Assembly (NCBI RefSeq): GCF_003576645.1
Contig: NC_044920.1
Coordinates: 12,892,045 to 12,956,044, forward strand
Direction of reading: 5' to 3'
DNA length: 64,000 nucleotides
Origin: Ipomoea triloba
Lineage: Eukaryota > Streptophyta > Magnoliopsida > Solanales > Convolvulaceae
A program made the position numbers and the translations under genes. How positions within the stretch are numbered: position 1 is the first letter of the stretch; every line of letters starts with the position of its first letter. Below the pieces are notes generated by a model that ran no database searches, was not told the DNA's origin, and was given only the letters and a program-made list of their open reading frames with translations. Shown here in pieces: positions 37,267-49,140 of this stretch.

Positions 37267-39735
37267 TCAACTCTTAGCTACAAGTCGAATACGCTTGCCT
37301 TCAACAGCAAATCTAGAACTTTTATTTATCTGCATAGAATGACAAAATTAATCAATTGTGATCCTTACTTCAAGTCCAAAATCAACCTCCCTTATGAGAT
37401 GAATTTAACAACAGTAGAATAGAATTAACTTACTTTCTTCTCTAGTACTTCCTTGACTTGGCTCTCATCATCTGTGAAGCCTGATTCCCTTAAAGACTTC
37501 AGAACTGCCTTTTCAAGTTTCTTAAATTTCAGAGTACCATCTGGATTCTGCCTCAAATGTAGGACACACATGTATGAAGGAATAAATATATAAATAATGT
37601 TATATCCCACATGTATAGAATACTATTGATGCACCAAACCACCAGCTGGCCTATCACCTATGAGCCTATCACCCATTAATAATACTAAATGGATACAAAA
37701 ATGGGGGTAACCCCAGCCAAGATGGCAAGAGATCCACACTTCGAGTTCGAATCCTTGCCCACTTGGTGTGAGCCGGTCAACTATGGGTAATCTAAGCTGG
37801 TTTACTTCTTGTGGTCCTTTGCCGGCTAGGGTCACAAGGCAGGATTTACCTACACCCGAAAGGTTCTGGGGTTTCCCTCGTCATCCAAAAAAAATGGATA
37901 GAAAAATGTGAATTATGTGAGTGCAAATGCAGAAAAGATACAGGAAGGACATACAGATTTCAAAGCTGAGGTGATCAGTTTCTTCCACTTAATCTTCTTG
38001 CCACTCGCTATATCTTCTTCCCCTGGAATGGTTTTGGCTCTCTTAACATGGTTTTCTCTCACAACCTGAATTACTTCACCATTACCTAAATCAACTGATG
38101 TTTCACCTCCAACTCTTTGTTCGACAGCACCATTGTCAGATACTTCAACCTTTCTTTTTTTGTTTGATTGTAACTTTTCGTTTTCTGCTTCAGATGGATT
38201 GAGTTCCTTTGGTTCTTCATTAGCTTTTGCCTCGGGGGCATCTTCTTTTGGATTGTTATCTGTTGAATGTGTTGCATCCGGATTAGTTGCTTCATTCTTC
38301 CCAGGCTGCTGGTTGGCTGCTTGGAAAGCCCGTGCCTTTGCTCTATGCTTCTTACCATCAGCATGGAGAAGAAGGGTTTGCTTACTAGTAGCCTTAGTAT
38401 TGCATAGACTGCAGAAAAATAAATAATCACTTAGGTGGCATTTGGTTGGGGACTTTTGCACCCTACTATGGGTTTTGATACTCATTACCATGTTTGCTTG
38501 CATACTTTTGTTATCCTACTATTGGATTCAAATCCTTTAGTAATTACAAAACTCATTATCCTTTTACTTCTCTACTGTTGGACAACGGAATCAAAAGGGA
38601 GAAAAAAAATGAAAAAAATAAAATAAAAAGATCATTGTCCATACCTCAAATATGGAATTTTAATATATATACACATATATGTATGTGTATATATATGTAT
38701 CATATATTTTTATATATTTATTTATTTTTATTTTATTTATTTATTTATTTTGATTTCAATTCCTATTTCCTACCAAACAAAGTGACTCATTCTAATTAAA
38801 CTCATTACCATTACCAAGTATTTGATTCCCATTACCATTCCGATTCAATGTTTGAACCAAACACACCCTTAATCGGTACAAATAAAGACCTCAATTATAG
38901 AAGTAAAAACATGAAACTAGCAGGTGAGTGATACATAGATGGAGAAAAACCTGCAAAACCATGGAGGGCGGTCTGATAACCCGACATTTATATCAACATC
39001 AGGCTTCTGTTTTGTTTCATTGTTGGGTTTAGCATTTTTTCCATTTGGAGTTTTCCCTTGGCCCTTAGGACCATACTTTTCCTGCCAAAATATAATAGCA
39101 AATCATCCCAAATAATATAGGCACATGAATAACAATTAAATAAGAAATTCAACCAACTTTAGCAAGTAAAACTTCAGAGGTCATATCCTCAAGAAATCAC
39201 CACTCTTCCCAACTGATTATGCAAACAGCACTTTTTGCAGACTATTACGTAGATACTAAGGCATCCATTAATATAATTAGATGCCAATAAGGCAATAATT
39301 TTTGTTTTTCAAAATGTTAGCCCAACACCCTCAACAATTAACAACGAGTTTACAGCCTAACAGCATGAAACACATACAATAGAAGGAAAAAAAAAAAAAA
39401 GTATAATTGAAGGAACACTGTAATACAGAAATAGCACTATAAGCATGAAAAATACCGCTTCAGAAATGCACTGGGTGTGACTTTCCACAGTTTGCTGACT
39501 AAACACTTCCCCACAATCAATGCAAGATAGCTGCACAGCAACGATACCACGAAAACCATGAGATTCATATCAAAGCGAGCATAAAAAATTACAATTTGAT
39601 CAATCGAATTAGCTGAAAACAAAACTTGCGAATGCAAATGAGGGGGACCTTGAATGCAGAGCACACCCTGAAGTGACCAGGAAGCTTCGGCTTCTTCAGA
39701 TTATCTCCACAGTCCTCACACTGAAACCACACCAT
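37267..39735 (-). CDS. LYAR-type zinc-finger protein (UBP1-associated protein 1C-like), six exons
   Basis: Exons 39735-39649, 39530-39456, 39081-38951, 38408-37955, 37547-37434 and 37329-37267, total 924 nt or 307 residues, all GT-AG and in one frame. The N-terminus [20 protein letters not shown] and [20 protein letters not shown] form the LYAR C2HC-type finger. [20 protein letters not shown] with DGKKH forms a second, U1/matrin-like C2H2 finger. A charged linker with KKRKVE is a likely nuclear signal. The C-terminus ([37 protein letters not shown]) is the conserved LYAR-family tail. Likely nuclear/nucleolar RNA- or DNA-associated. Annotations in plants call this family UBA1c. No defect seen. 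Confidence 0.9.
37704..37892 (+). mobile_element. tRNA-derived SINE in an intron of the LYAR-like gene
   Basis: Starts GGGGTAACCCCAGCCAAGAT (A-box region), has the B-box GAGTTCGAATCC at 37743-37754 and ends in a run of eight A. Target duplication AATGGATACAAAAATG at 37688-37703 and AATGGATAGAAAAATG at 37893-37908 (one mismatch). Head and length resemble Au-type plant SINEs. Inserted antisense to the host gene. Confidence 0.85.
38432..38872. mobile_element. MITE in an intron of the LYAR-like gene
   Basis: Left end AGGTGGCATTTGGTTGGGG, right end ACCAAACACACCCTTAA, inversely related as in common plant hAT-like MITEs. AT-rich, with TTTATTTATTT low complexity in the middle. Noncoding. Confidence 0.55.
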
Positions 39736-39996
39736 CCTCTCTGTGTCTCTCTTGAAGAATTCTAGAGAAATTTTGTTTTCGAAGCTTTGCAATCTGCAGA
39801 GATGAAGGCTCAGAAATTGGAGAGTTTTTTTTATTAGGGTTTTGGGGAATCTGGAAGAAAGGAGGATAATCTTTTACTCCGTATCAGTTTAATGTTTTGC
39901 GGGATTGGAACTTGGAAGAGTATGAAGCCCAAACTAGCCCAGTTTGAGTCCAATTTTAAATATGAATAGTTGCTACATTTAAACAATCATTATTGC

Positions 39997-40200
39997 ATGG
40001 ACCAAAAATAAAAAGTACATTATTTTTATACTGAAGGTACATTATTTTTGTATTGTAGGTACATTATTCTAGGGTACATTATTTTTGTATTGAAGGTACA
40101 TTATTTGATATATACTATCAAATAATGTACCTACAGTACAAAAATAATGTACCTTCAGTACAAAAATAATGTACATTTTATTTTTGGTCCACACAGCTGT
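39997..40200. repeat. Foldback MITE upstream of the LYAR-like gene
   Basis: Multiple AAGTACATTATTTTTGTA-type units on the left pair with TACAAAAATAATGTACCTTC units on the right around a centre near 40112, within GGACCAAAAATAA/TTATTTTTGGTCC ends. A related fragment lies at 29020-29060. Confidence 0.75.
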
Positions 40201-40859
40201 GTGGACCATGGTCCATGCAATAATTTGCCACATTCAAAAGGATGTGACAATTTGAATGAGAGCAATCGTTATACCGTGGACCAGGATCCATAGTCCTATA
40301 CGACGTCGTTATGAATTGTAATTTTGACGACAATCATTGGTTGTTAAGTTCATGCTACAGGATTTTTTTTTAACTGTAAACTATGTGTATGTGTTTTATG
40401 TTATGCGTTTTTGTGTCCCATATTATGCAATTATGTATCTTAAGCGTATAGATTTTGTACATGATATAAAGTAAATATAACATGCGTTTTTGTGACTTGT
40501 GTTATGCATTTTTGTATCTTGTGTATGCATTTTTGTGTTTTATGTTATGCAATTCTATACTAGCATAAAGAGTTAGTTCAAGTAGGTCTCATAACAGACT
40601 CAAAGTGTTGAAGACTGAACCAGTCAAAGAGATAGTACAAGCTAAAGCTCAAGACAGTTATTCTGTTGAAGATCTTTTTAAAGAAGATTACTTAAGCCTT
40701 ATTCTCTTATTTTCCTGTTAGAGAATTCAGAATTACATAGAGAAAATTCAAGATTTTGAGAAGATCTAGAGAGCTAAACTAAATGACTTGACATTCTTCT
40801 TGATTGAATCTCAACTCTAAGTCAAGTCAATCATCACAATCATTGTTGTTTACGGGCTG
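40201..40859. other. Intergenic DNA with degenerate repeats
   Basis: Degenerate TTATGCATTTTTGTGTTTTA-like units occupy 40395-40560. 40560-40850 looks like a retroelement leader fragment (GAGAAGATCTAGAGAGC). No gene. Confidence 0.4.
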
Positions 40860-41470
40860 TTGATCCCATGGAGACGACACATGGGTGCTGCGATTGAGGG
40901 GGAGTCTCAATTCGAGTGACTCTCCGATTCTTCACATAAGACGACACATGCGATTGAGGGGGGAGTCTCAATTCGAGTGACTCTCCGATTCTTCACATAA
41001 GACGACACATGGGTGCTGCGATTGAGGGGGGAGTCTCAATTCGAGTGATCGGGAGATTTCTCCGATTCTTCACATAAGATGCTCTGCATTGATTAGTTAT
41101 GGTGTAGTTGTGAAGATCATTGTGACTTGGTATATCGTCTTCAATGGAGAATCAGACAATCTCTTCATGTGATGCCCCCAGACGTAGACGTAGGACTGAA
41201 TATCCCCGAACTGGGTTATCAATTCAAGGGGGTGGGTGTGATGCCCCCCAGACGTAGGGCTGAATATCCCCGAACTGGGTTATCAATTCGAGGGGGTGAG
41301 GGTGATGCCCCCCCAGACATAGGACTGAATATCCCCGAACTGGGTTATGAGGGTGATGCCTCCCAGACGTAGATATCCCCGAACTGGGTTATGAGGGTGA
41401 TGCCTCCCAGACGTAGGACTAAATATCCTCGAACTGTGTTATCAATTCGAGGGGGTGGGTTCGAGCCTTA
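40860..41470 (+). repeat. Two adjacent tandem arrays (about 70-80 bp and about 50-65 bp units)
   Basis: Array 1 (40873-41065): three copies built on GACGACACATGGGTGCTGCG then GAGTCTCAATTCGAGTGA. Array 2 (41170-41455): five copies built on GTGATGCCCCCCAGACGTAG then TATCCCCGAACTGGGTTATC, several shortened. Both units contain CAATTCGAG. The open frame 41127-41372 is a by-product of the array. Confidence 0.85.
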
Positions 41471-42280
41471 GTGGAGGTGATATTGGCTATTTGTAAGAGT
41501 CGGATACTGAACTAAGCACAACGAGCCGGAAGGCCACAGCTATGCCGCCTAACCACAAGGTCTTTCGCAGTTGCCTAATTTCACTTATAAACTATTATAC
41601 GTCTAATTGAAAATTCGTTGTTGTATGAATTGGATAAGCATTGATTTGAATAATGAAAGAGCTAATACATGTGAGTATTTGTATGTGGACATAATATTTT
41701 AAAGAGGTTTTAAAAATTTATAATTGATTCATTTTCAGTTAGATTTATTCAATCTCTGTTTATTTCATGAAAAAAAAAAAGATAATAAAATTTTACAAGG
41801 CATTTGGTTAGGAGGGGGAATTATAGAAGAAAAGAATTGTATTTCGGTGGAAAAAGAATAAGGTATAAATAAAGTAGGAATTTAAATTACATTATTTGGT
41901 AGGGAGTAATAGAATCTCTTAGAGGGCATTTGGTTGGAGGGAATTGAAATTCCATTCCCACCTAATTCCGAAGGCAACTAAATTCCTTCATTTGGTTGGA
42001 GGGAATTGAAATTCCATGGAATTGCAATTCCCTCATTTTCATGGAATTAGAATCCCATGGCCCCCCTGAGATTTTAAGTCCATGGATTTTAGGAAGAAAA
42101 AAAGAAGAAGACAATCACGTGACAACTGAAATCTTGGCTAAGATGTGTCTTGATTCGAACGTTGTAGCAACTCAAGATTTCTTTTAAGTTCTTGATATGA
42201 ACTTTGAAGTCTTTCTCTCTTTTTACTCACTGATCACTTATAACTTGAAAACTCAAGCTTTTTGAAACACTTATGAATTC
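41471..42280. other. Intergenic DNA with a MITE-like stretch
   Basis: 41930-42060 has paired CATTTGGTTGGAGGGAATTG units and ATTCCATGG palindromes. No gene recognised. Confidence 0.4.
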
Positions 42281-42710
42281 TTAGAATGACTGAGCGGGAT
42301 CTACAGGACCGTGGCGTGAATGAGTTGTCTGTCGAATATGAGTTCGACTAATAGCACGACCATCCGAGTGATCGGATTGATTAGTGTGTTGAGAGACCAT
42401 ACGCCTACTTTGATCCATTGGCGCGGCAACAGGGGGTGCCTGAGCAATATGGGCAGTACACCTGCTCTTCCACAAGCCACAATTACCTAGGCGATTACCT
42501 CAGCGATACCTGGTGCAGGAGCTGCCACAGGATTGGGCGTTGCAACTGGCACCGCTACCGGAGGTATGACTGGTTGGTCACTATTAGCCACCGGTCGCTT
42601 TGCCGAATTACAGTGATACCACATTGTCGTTCGCATTTTCATTCGCGTTCTCATTCGCGTTTCCATTCGCATTCCCATTCGCCACAACATTAGCGTTTGG
42701 GTTAGCTTGG
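42281..42710 (-). pseudogene. Possible retroelement gag N-terminal fragment
   Basis: Minus-strand frames read NANGNANENANENAND-like Asn-rich repeats, then PPVAVPVATPNPVAAPAPG, then MDQSRRMVSQHTNQSDHSDG to a TAG, with frame changes. Low-complexity N-termini of this kind occur in gypsy gag proteins, but no diagnostic domain is visible. Confidence 0.3.
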
Positions 42711-42716
42711 CCCGAA

Positions 42717-44090
42717 CTAGGGGTGAGCAAACGGTCGGTCGGTTACATAACCGACCGAATAACTGAATAACCGACCGTCACATTTGACTCTTATAACCGA
42801 CCGAAGGTGGTTCTAAAACCGACCGAAAACCGACCGTCTTCGGTCGGTTATCGAAAAACCGACCAATGCCAATGCCTACTGCCAAAGCCAATTTCCAAAG
42901 TTAAAATTCAGACTGTCTACTGCCAAAGCCCATGTCCAAAGTTAAAATTCAAAATATGAAATCCAACAAAGCAATACACATTACACACCGCCAACTACCA
43001 AGTCTAAAGAAAACCCAAAATATGAAATCTAAAATAGCAAATGATGCACACTGCCAAGTGCTTGCCAAGCTTCAGCCTTCAAATCTTTAGACCCTCCAAA
43101 CCTATAAATTGAAATATAATAAAAGTATTAGTATTTTTACTATTAATATAATAAAACAATTAGTATATTATCAACTATTATATTGGTTAACTTAACACTT
43201 AACACACTGTTAACTGTTTAATAATTTAATTAAAGTACAAGTCAACAAGGCAGCATTGCAGCAACACAAAACTAAAACATTGGTAATATTTAAAATCAAA
43301 ATTAAAACACTGCTATGCTAAGTGCTAATATTAAACATTGAAATCAAAATTAAAACAATGAAAAAACATTGCTATTTTCTAATTGCTAACATTCAACTAT
43401 ACACTGCTAAGTGCTAACATTCAATTAAACATTGCTAACATTTAATTAAACATTACTAACATTCAATTAAACACTGCTAACATTAATTAAAAATTGCTAA
43501 CATTAATTAAACACTTAATACTTAATAGTACTCCACTGTGAATCACACAAACACATATACGCATGAGTACAAAATCATCAAATTTCTAGCTTGATATGAA
43601 CAGTACGTACATACATATGAATAGTAACTACATAGTTAACATATATTAATTATATCACCAATAATCTCCTTAATAAATCACAAAATTATCACTAATAATC
43701 TCCTTAGTCCTTACTGTGCAAACTATATTAACAGTAACAAAAATTAAAAACAGTAATTAAAAAGTTGGAGCAGACGAGCAGTAATTACCTGGAGCAGTGG
43801 AGTGACTGGGCAGAGACGGAGAGTCGGAGAGGGATCACCGGTCACCAGCGTTGCTACTTGCGAAGGGGTCGCCGATAGTGGGAGCCGGAACGGACAATGG
43901 ACTTGTGGTCTCGTGGAGAAGACGAGATGCGCGGATGCGTGATTCCACGAAGCGGAGATTCGGAGAAAGTGAAGTGAAACCGGGATTTAGAAAATAGATT
44001 TAGGAATTAGGGTTGTGGACTTGTGAGTTGTGATAATGGCAGAGAGGCAGTGTGGGGTATCAGGTATGAGCTAATGGGCTATGCACTGGG
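42717..44090. mobile_element. hAT-like element end, truncated by the giant element
   Basis: Begins TAGGGGTGAGCAAACGGTCG, followed by many ACCGACCG subterminal motifs, a familiar hAT terminus style in plants. No matching inverted end is seen before the giant inverted repeat begins near 44.1 kb, so the other end may lie beyond the window. The interior is AT-rich and noncoding, ending in a GC-rich stretch (43790-43960). Confidence 0.5.
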
Positions 44091-44194
44091 GTTTTTGACT
44101 GAAATATAACTTTTGACCAAATAGGAGACAAAAATGTTACTTTTTTGGGGATTGGACAAAAACATTAAACCTACATTTGGAAAATGTGTTTGGG

Positions 44195-44771
44195 GATCCC
44201 AAATGCAAGTTTTCCCTTTTATCTGACAACCATATTCGCGAATGGGAAATGCGTCTGGCGTATTTAATACGCCAGACGCATTTCCCATTCGCGAATGATT
44301 TTGTCCACTAACCCGCAGAAACGCATTTGCAAAATGCGAGTCTCGTATAATACGAGACTCGCATTTTGCAAATGCGGATCTTTCACGAGTCCGTTGGCGA
44401 CTAACCGGCGCGGATAGTCTACTCGTATAATACGAGATCCGCATATGCGAAATGCGGATCTCTCACCGCCCACACGCATTTCTGAAATGTGTTTCCCGTA
44501 TATTACCGGACTACCCGAGTCCGTCAAATCCACCCACCGGCGACCAAACACACACGCATTTCGAAAATGCGTTTCTCGTATAATACGGGAAACCCATTTC
44601 GAAAATGCGTTTCTTTGTATAATACGGTAAACGCATTTCCCAAATGTAAATTATCACTCAGAGTCCGGAGCTAATTGGAAACTGCGATTTTCATCCGCTA
44701 CCTCCGCATTTCCCCAACGCGACTCCATACTTTTTTGCCTCTAAACATCCAAGTCATTTGACTAGTTGGAA
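44195..44771 (+). repeat. Left terminal inverted repeat of the giant element
   Basis: Pairs with 63421-64000 over nearly its whole length, ending at AAGTCATTTGACTAGTTGGA. Built from TTCGAAAATGCGTTTC-type units and palindromes: 44234-44296 (31-bp arms, 1-base centre, core GGCGTATTTAATACGCC) and 44322-44376 (27-bp arms, core CTCGTATAATACGAG). The short ORFs in both frames are by-products. Confidence 0.93.
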
Positions 44772-45149
44772 CCGATTTTATTTTTTTGAATTGCCATGTG
44801 GCTGTGGTTAGATTCAATTTCATTTTTTTTGTTTGATATTACTTCACATAAATAGTCTTCAAGTACACTAAATTTCGGTAAATTACGAATCCTACTACAT
44901 AAACCATAATTGGTGTGGAACAAGTATACTTTCAATTCGTAAATTACAAATCTTATAAAATAAATCGTACAAAATAATTAAATTAAATACAACTATATAC
45001 AATTGAATTACTAATTATGACAATTGCAAAACAAAAGGAGAAGAGAATATTGAAAAATGGGGACCCTGAGTTGTTGTGCGTCTTTTTATTGTTACATAAC
45101 GGGTGCCTTCGACCTCGAAGTCGAATTTTCATACGGAATAAACGATGTG

Positions 45150-46850
45150 TCGTAATAGCAAATTTCCATTAAAACTCACGATTTGGAAATTACGAGTAAT
45201 GATGAGTATAATTGTGAGTGTAAAAAGATGGTGTAAATGTCGTTCCGCTGAGGATTGGGGCTATGACACGTATTGTGTGAATTATTAAATCCTAGGCACT
45301 AAAGTATTGGAATTCACTAGAATCCAAGCAAACTAAGATTAAAGAATGGAAACAAAATAATGCAAAATAAATAAGGGATAAACTATATGATAAAAGAGTG
45401 GGGTCAGATTAGGGGTATTGCAATCTTGATGTTCTAACAATCTCAAAATTAGGGAAAAACAATTAACCAAGGGATTTATTGGCAATGCACTCAAGAATTC
45501 AAGTTAGCTACTTTCGTAATCAATAACAAGAATTAGGCTAAAATTGCCCCACTTTCGTAATGCATCAATCATAACCTTAAACACAAAAGCATTATAAGCC
45601 TCCAAATTACCTCTATTCTCATAGTAGGAAAAATTGGGTTGAAATTGGTTAGGTTGGGTCTTTCACCCAACTTTCGTTGTGATGAAATCCTCTCCAAAAC
45701 AAATCAATAAAAGATGTGCATCAATTATCAATAAGAGGAAAATATAATCCAACTCAAACATAAACCCTAGGTAAACAATTATTTCCCTTTACGCAATAAT
45801 CACAAATCTAGCATCAAGAATAGCAATAGGACCCTAATCCGAACCCAAAAGCTAACTACTCATGCATCATAAAAGTAAACAAAACAAAGCAATAATAAAT
45901 AACCATAAACATTGCAAGAAATCTGAGAAGAAGGTAAATAAAGGAATAAGAGAACTTTACTGATGAAGAACAAATCCAACTTCAATCCGAGATTCCAAGC
46001 TTGAAATTAAAATAATCTAATATAAAACTAATCTAATCTATGCTAGTAAAATATAAAGAGAAGGGGAAAAATAAACAAAAACTAACTAGGGTTGGGAACT
46101 CCTGAATTATAGGAGATAGATGGGCCTTGGGCCCATGAGACAACTTCTAATTCTTTTCCAATTCTTATTCTTGTTTCCTTTCCTTCTTGGTAATTTCCTT
46201 TTCTTCCAAAACTTGTCCAAACTGCTCCAAAATTCTTCCTTTGCTGCTCCTTGTGGATAGTTCAACTCTTGGGATAATATAACACACAAACAATTCTTAA
46301 TTTCATTAGGATAAAGAAAATAAGCATCAAAACAACTAAAATAATGGGTGAATTATTGTATAAAATAATAGATATCAAGTAAGACGTCGTTGATTAAGCT
46401 CTAGTTAAACTCGCAATTTGAAAATTAAGAGTATGATACCGCTAATTGAGTTTCAATTAAGACCCGCGATTTGTAAATTAATAGTAAGATGCAGTCAACT
46501 GAGCTTCCTTCATATTTATGTTACAAAGTTTGATCCTACAGACTTTGTATTTCAGTTATGCGTCTTTTTATTCTTACAGAACTGAAATACAAAGTCAGTA
46601 GGATCAGACTTTGCAACATAAACATCAAGCAAGCTCAGTTTGTGACTGCATCTTACCCTTAATTTCCAAATCGCGGGTTTTAACTGAAGCTCAATCAACT
46701 GTATCTTACTATTAATTTTCAAATTGCGAGTTCATACTGAAGCTCAATCAACGACATCTTACTCTTAATTTCCAAATCGCGAGTTTTAACTGAAACTCGT
46801 CCACCTTCGCGTGTTGTAATTGAAACTCGTCCACCTTTTCTAATTTTTTT
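45150..46850. repeat. Long inverted repeat, left arm split by a solo LTR
   Basis: 46383-46563 pairs with about 46583-46765 around a 20-base loop (ATGCGTCTTTTTATTCTTAC). The outermost part of the left arm (AAACTCACGATTTGGAAATT, 45173) lies left of the solo LTR and pairs with 46765-46790. The right arm contains 54-bp tandem units (TTGATTGAGCTTCAG then ACCCGCGATTTGGAAATTA). Confidence 0.85.
45200..46377 (-). mobile_element. Solo LTR (1178 bp) with 5-bp target duplication
   Basis: Begins TGATGAGTATAATTG and ends AGATATCA on the plus strand, so TGAT...ATCA like the Athila/Tat LTRs. Flanked by AGTAA at 45195-45199 and 46378-46382. Boundaries are confirmed because removing it restores the left arm of the surrounding inverted repeat. 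Only one LTR is present. Confidence 0.85.
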
Positions 46851-46918
46851 TTGACACAGTATGGGAGCAAGTAAGAAAGTGAGTGAAAAAATTCAAAAAA
46901 ACGATATAAACTCTCCAT
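46748..46918 (-). CDS. Short ORF (56 aa) with EFQL repeats, unknown
   Basis: ATG at 46918 on the minus strand, preceded by TATAAATA at about 47003-47010 and by a GC-rich array at 47088. The product starts MESLYRFFEFFHSLSYLLPY and ends with two VDEFQL units (EFQLQHAKVDEFQLKLAIWK). Further degenerate units continue past the stop. The same E-F-Q-[LF]-K-P-like peptide occurs in ORFs near 56770 and 62370. Function unknown; it may be a degenerate element gene. Confidence 0.35.
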   Translation of the reverse strand: MESLYRFFEFFHSLSYLLPYCVKKKLEKVDEFQLQHAKVDEFQLKLAIWKLRVRCR

Positions 46919-47087
46919 AACAACGAAGACAACTATTGTGTAGATAGAGAAAGAAAATAATTTTTGCAGTCCAATAATATTCGTTAAGAAACTGACCTGA
47001 TGTATTTATAGCAACTACTAAATGAAAAAGTACAATTCCCACGAATTCTATCACCACCGAGTTGAGAGCCCATTTGATAAGAGGTAT

Positions 47088-47330
47088 CGTGGATTGCCCT
47101 ATTTGGGCTGTCAACCGAGATGGGTGTCTCGGCTGACAGCCCATGTGGGGGTCAAGCTTGGGCTGACAGCCCATGTGGGTCAGTCAGCCTGAGGCTGACA
47201 GCTCATGTAGGGGCCAACCTCAGGCTGACAGCCCATGTGGGGCTGACAACCCAATGTGGGCAGTTAGCTTCCGGCTCCGACTGACAGCCCACAGCCGGAA
47301 TGGGCAGTCAGCCTCCGGCTGCTCTATTTC
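47088..47330. repeat. GC-rich hairpin array 1 (GCTGACAGCCC type)
   Basis: Repeated GGCTGACAGCCCATGTGGG units in both orientations (inverted GGGCTGTCAGC). GC-rich in AT-rich surroundings. It lies on the upstream side of the minus-strand short ORF. Confidence 0.85.
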
Positions 47331-47339
47331 GACAAAGTC

Positions 47340-49140
47340 TGAAGCTACCTATATTTTTTTTAAAAAAAATACATGGTATATTTTTAATTTATACACTTAA
47401 TTTTTAATCACTTTCACATGTAGAAGTCATTGTTTATTGTTACGATAAATCACGTTTTCGTGATAAAAAGGTTATAAAACATAATAATTTTGAATTTGTT
47501 TCTTTTTTATTGACTAAAAGAAATTTTATTATAGACAAACATATATTTTGTTTAAAAATAAATTATACTGTCTAAATTTGAAAAAAATTGTACATATATT
47601 TTTGTCAAAAAATGATCACTCGTACCTGTACTTGTCTAAATTAAATTGCAAGGAGGTGAATTGAAGAAAAAAGAATAAAAATTGATTCATTGCATTTATG
47701 ATTTCAATCAAATATATTGAAATAAATAATAAATTCAACTATACTGTGTACACTTGAAAAAATAATATGTACAAATTTTGTAAACAAAATTCTACCTCTA
47801 CCTCTACCTCTGCCAGATGGTGCATATAATGGAAAATAATAGAATTTGATCCATTGTTGAGACTTTTGGATCACATTTTCTAACTAACACACCAATTCCA
47901 TATCGCGGGTTTTAACTGAAAATCATTTAGCTTGTGTTTCAGAGAAAAAATATGGTGAAAGGAACACCACCATATGCTCGGATGATGTTGAACGGCAAAG
48001 AAGCAAAATAGCCATCAAAGCATTTGAAGTAGTGCAAAATGAAAGCGAGGGGAGGAGTCGAAATGTTTCGTCGAAAGTCAGAACTTATATGGCCTATTTA
48101 TACACGGATATGTCAAATATAAACGACCAGCATCGAAAAAAATGAAATTAATAAAAAAAATTAACACTTATTTGGGAAACAAAACACTTATTTGGAAAAA
48201 TATAAAATATTTTAGATTCTTTTTTATAGATAGAGTTCTATTACATGGACTCCCATTTCATACAGGTTAACTTCATCCTGTTGGTCCCAAGAAAATTGTC
48301 AGCATCAAATTTTTTGTATGAGGAAGTACACATAGGGAGTATAATTTCGGAGTCCATAAAATATTTTCTTGATAGAAAACACGTGTAATTGAACTGATTG
48401 AAGGAGGAGGGGACCTGTCACTTAATGACCGAAGAACAAATAGAGAGTATAATTTGGGAGTCCATATAATATTTCATGATAAAAAACACGTGTAATTAAA
48501 CTGTTCGAAGGAGGAGGGGACCCGTCACTTAAAGACGACCAGGCCGCGTTAGTCTAGGACGTGACCGGTCACTTAATGACCGGTCACGTCAGTTAAAGAC
48601 GACCAGGCCGCGTCAGTGCGCATGCGTACTAACGCGGCGCGGCCCGAGGCGAGCCGCGAACTGACACGACGCGGGGCATCAGTCCGCGTTTTTAGCCGGA
48701 CTGATTAGTCAAATCAGTCCCGCATTTATGGCAATTTCGCATTTTATTTTTTTTTAAAAATTAGTTTGTACAAATTTCGGTGTTAGCTATAAATTGATCT
48801 GATTTGTCCAACCATTTCTATAAGTAGCAAAAACGATCAATGAGTTATAGTTTTAAAATGTTGAAACATTCCAAATCTTTTGCACACACACTTATGATGT
48901 TTATATTTTGACCTAAAATGGGGAAGAACAAGAAAAAACGATAAGTGTAAATTGTATACGTATATTATTGGAAAAATGTATATTTATAGATACAACTTCA
49001 GTTCGTGTTGATAATTTTTAGTACCGATATGTAGTAATGTTGTTGTTTTCAATTGTTTGTTTTGCAGGTATAAATTATGTGGACTACATTCATCAATTGA
49101 GTTTCAGTTAATACTCGCGAGTTTTTAACGGGTTCCAGTT
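47340..49140. other. Noncoding interior of the giant element with duplications and a palindrome
   Basis: Two tandem copies of about 105 bp (48337 and 48441; ACACGTGTAATT...GAAGGAGGAGGGGAC). A perfect 14-bp-arm palindrome GACGTGACCGGTCA/complement lies at 48558-48590. A GC-rich island with GACGACCAGGCCGCGT repeats covers 48535-48690. No convincing gene. Confidence 0.6.

Noticed and set aside
37743..37754. A tRNA gene
   Set aside because: B-box is part of a SINE; no cloverleaf, A-tail present and flanked by a target duplication.
41127..41372. 81-codon ORF as a gene
   Set aside because: Entirely made of tandem repeat units; no recognisable protein.
40860..41470. CRISPR-like array
   Set aside because: Plant nuclear DNA; units are contiguous tandem repeats without unique spacers.
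44079..44674. Several overlapping ORFs in the left terminal repeat (and 63451-63976 in the right)
   Set aside because: Open in many frames only because the palindromic repeats lack stops; no protein family.
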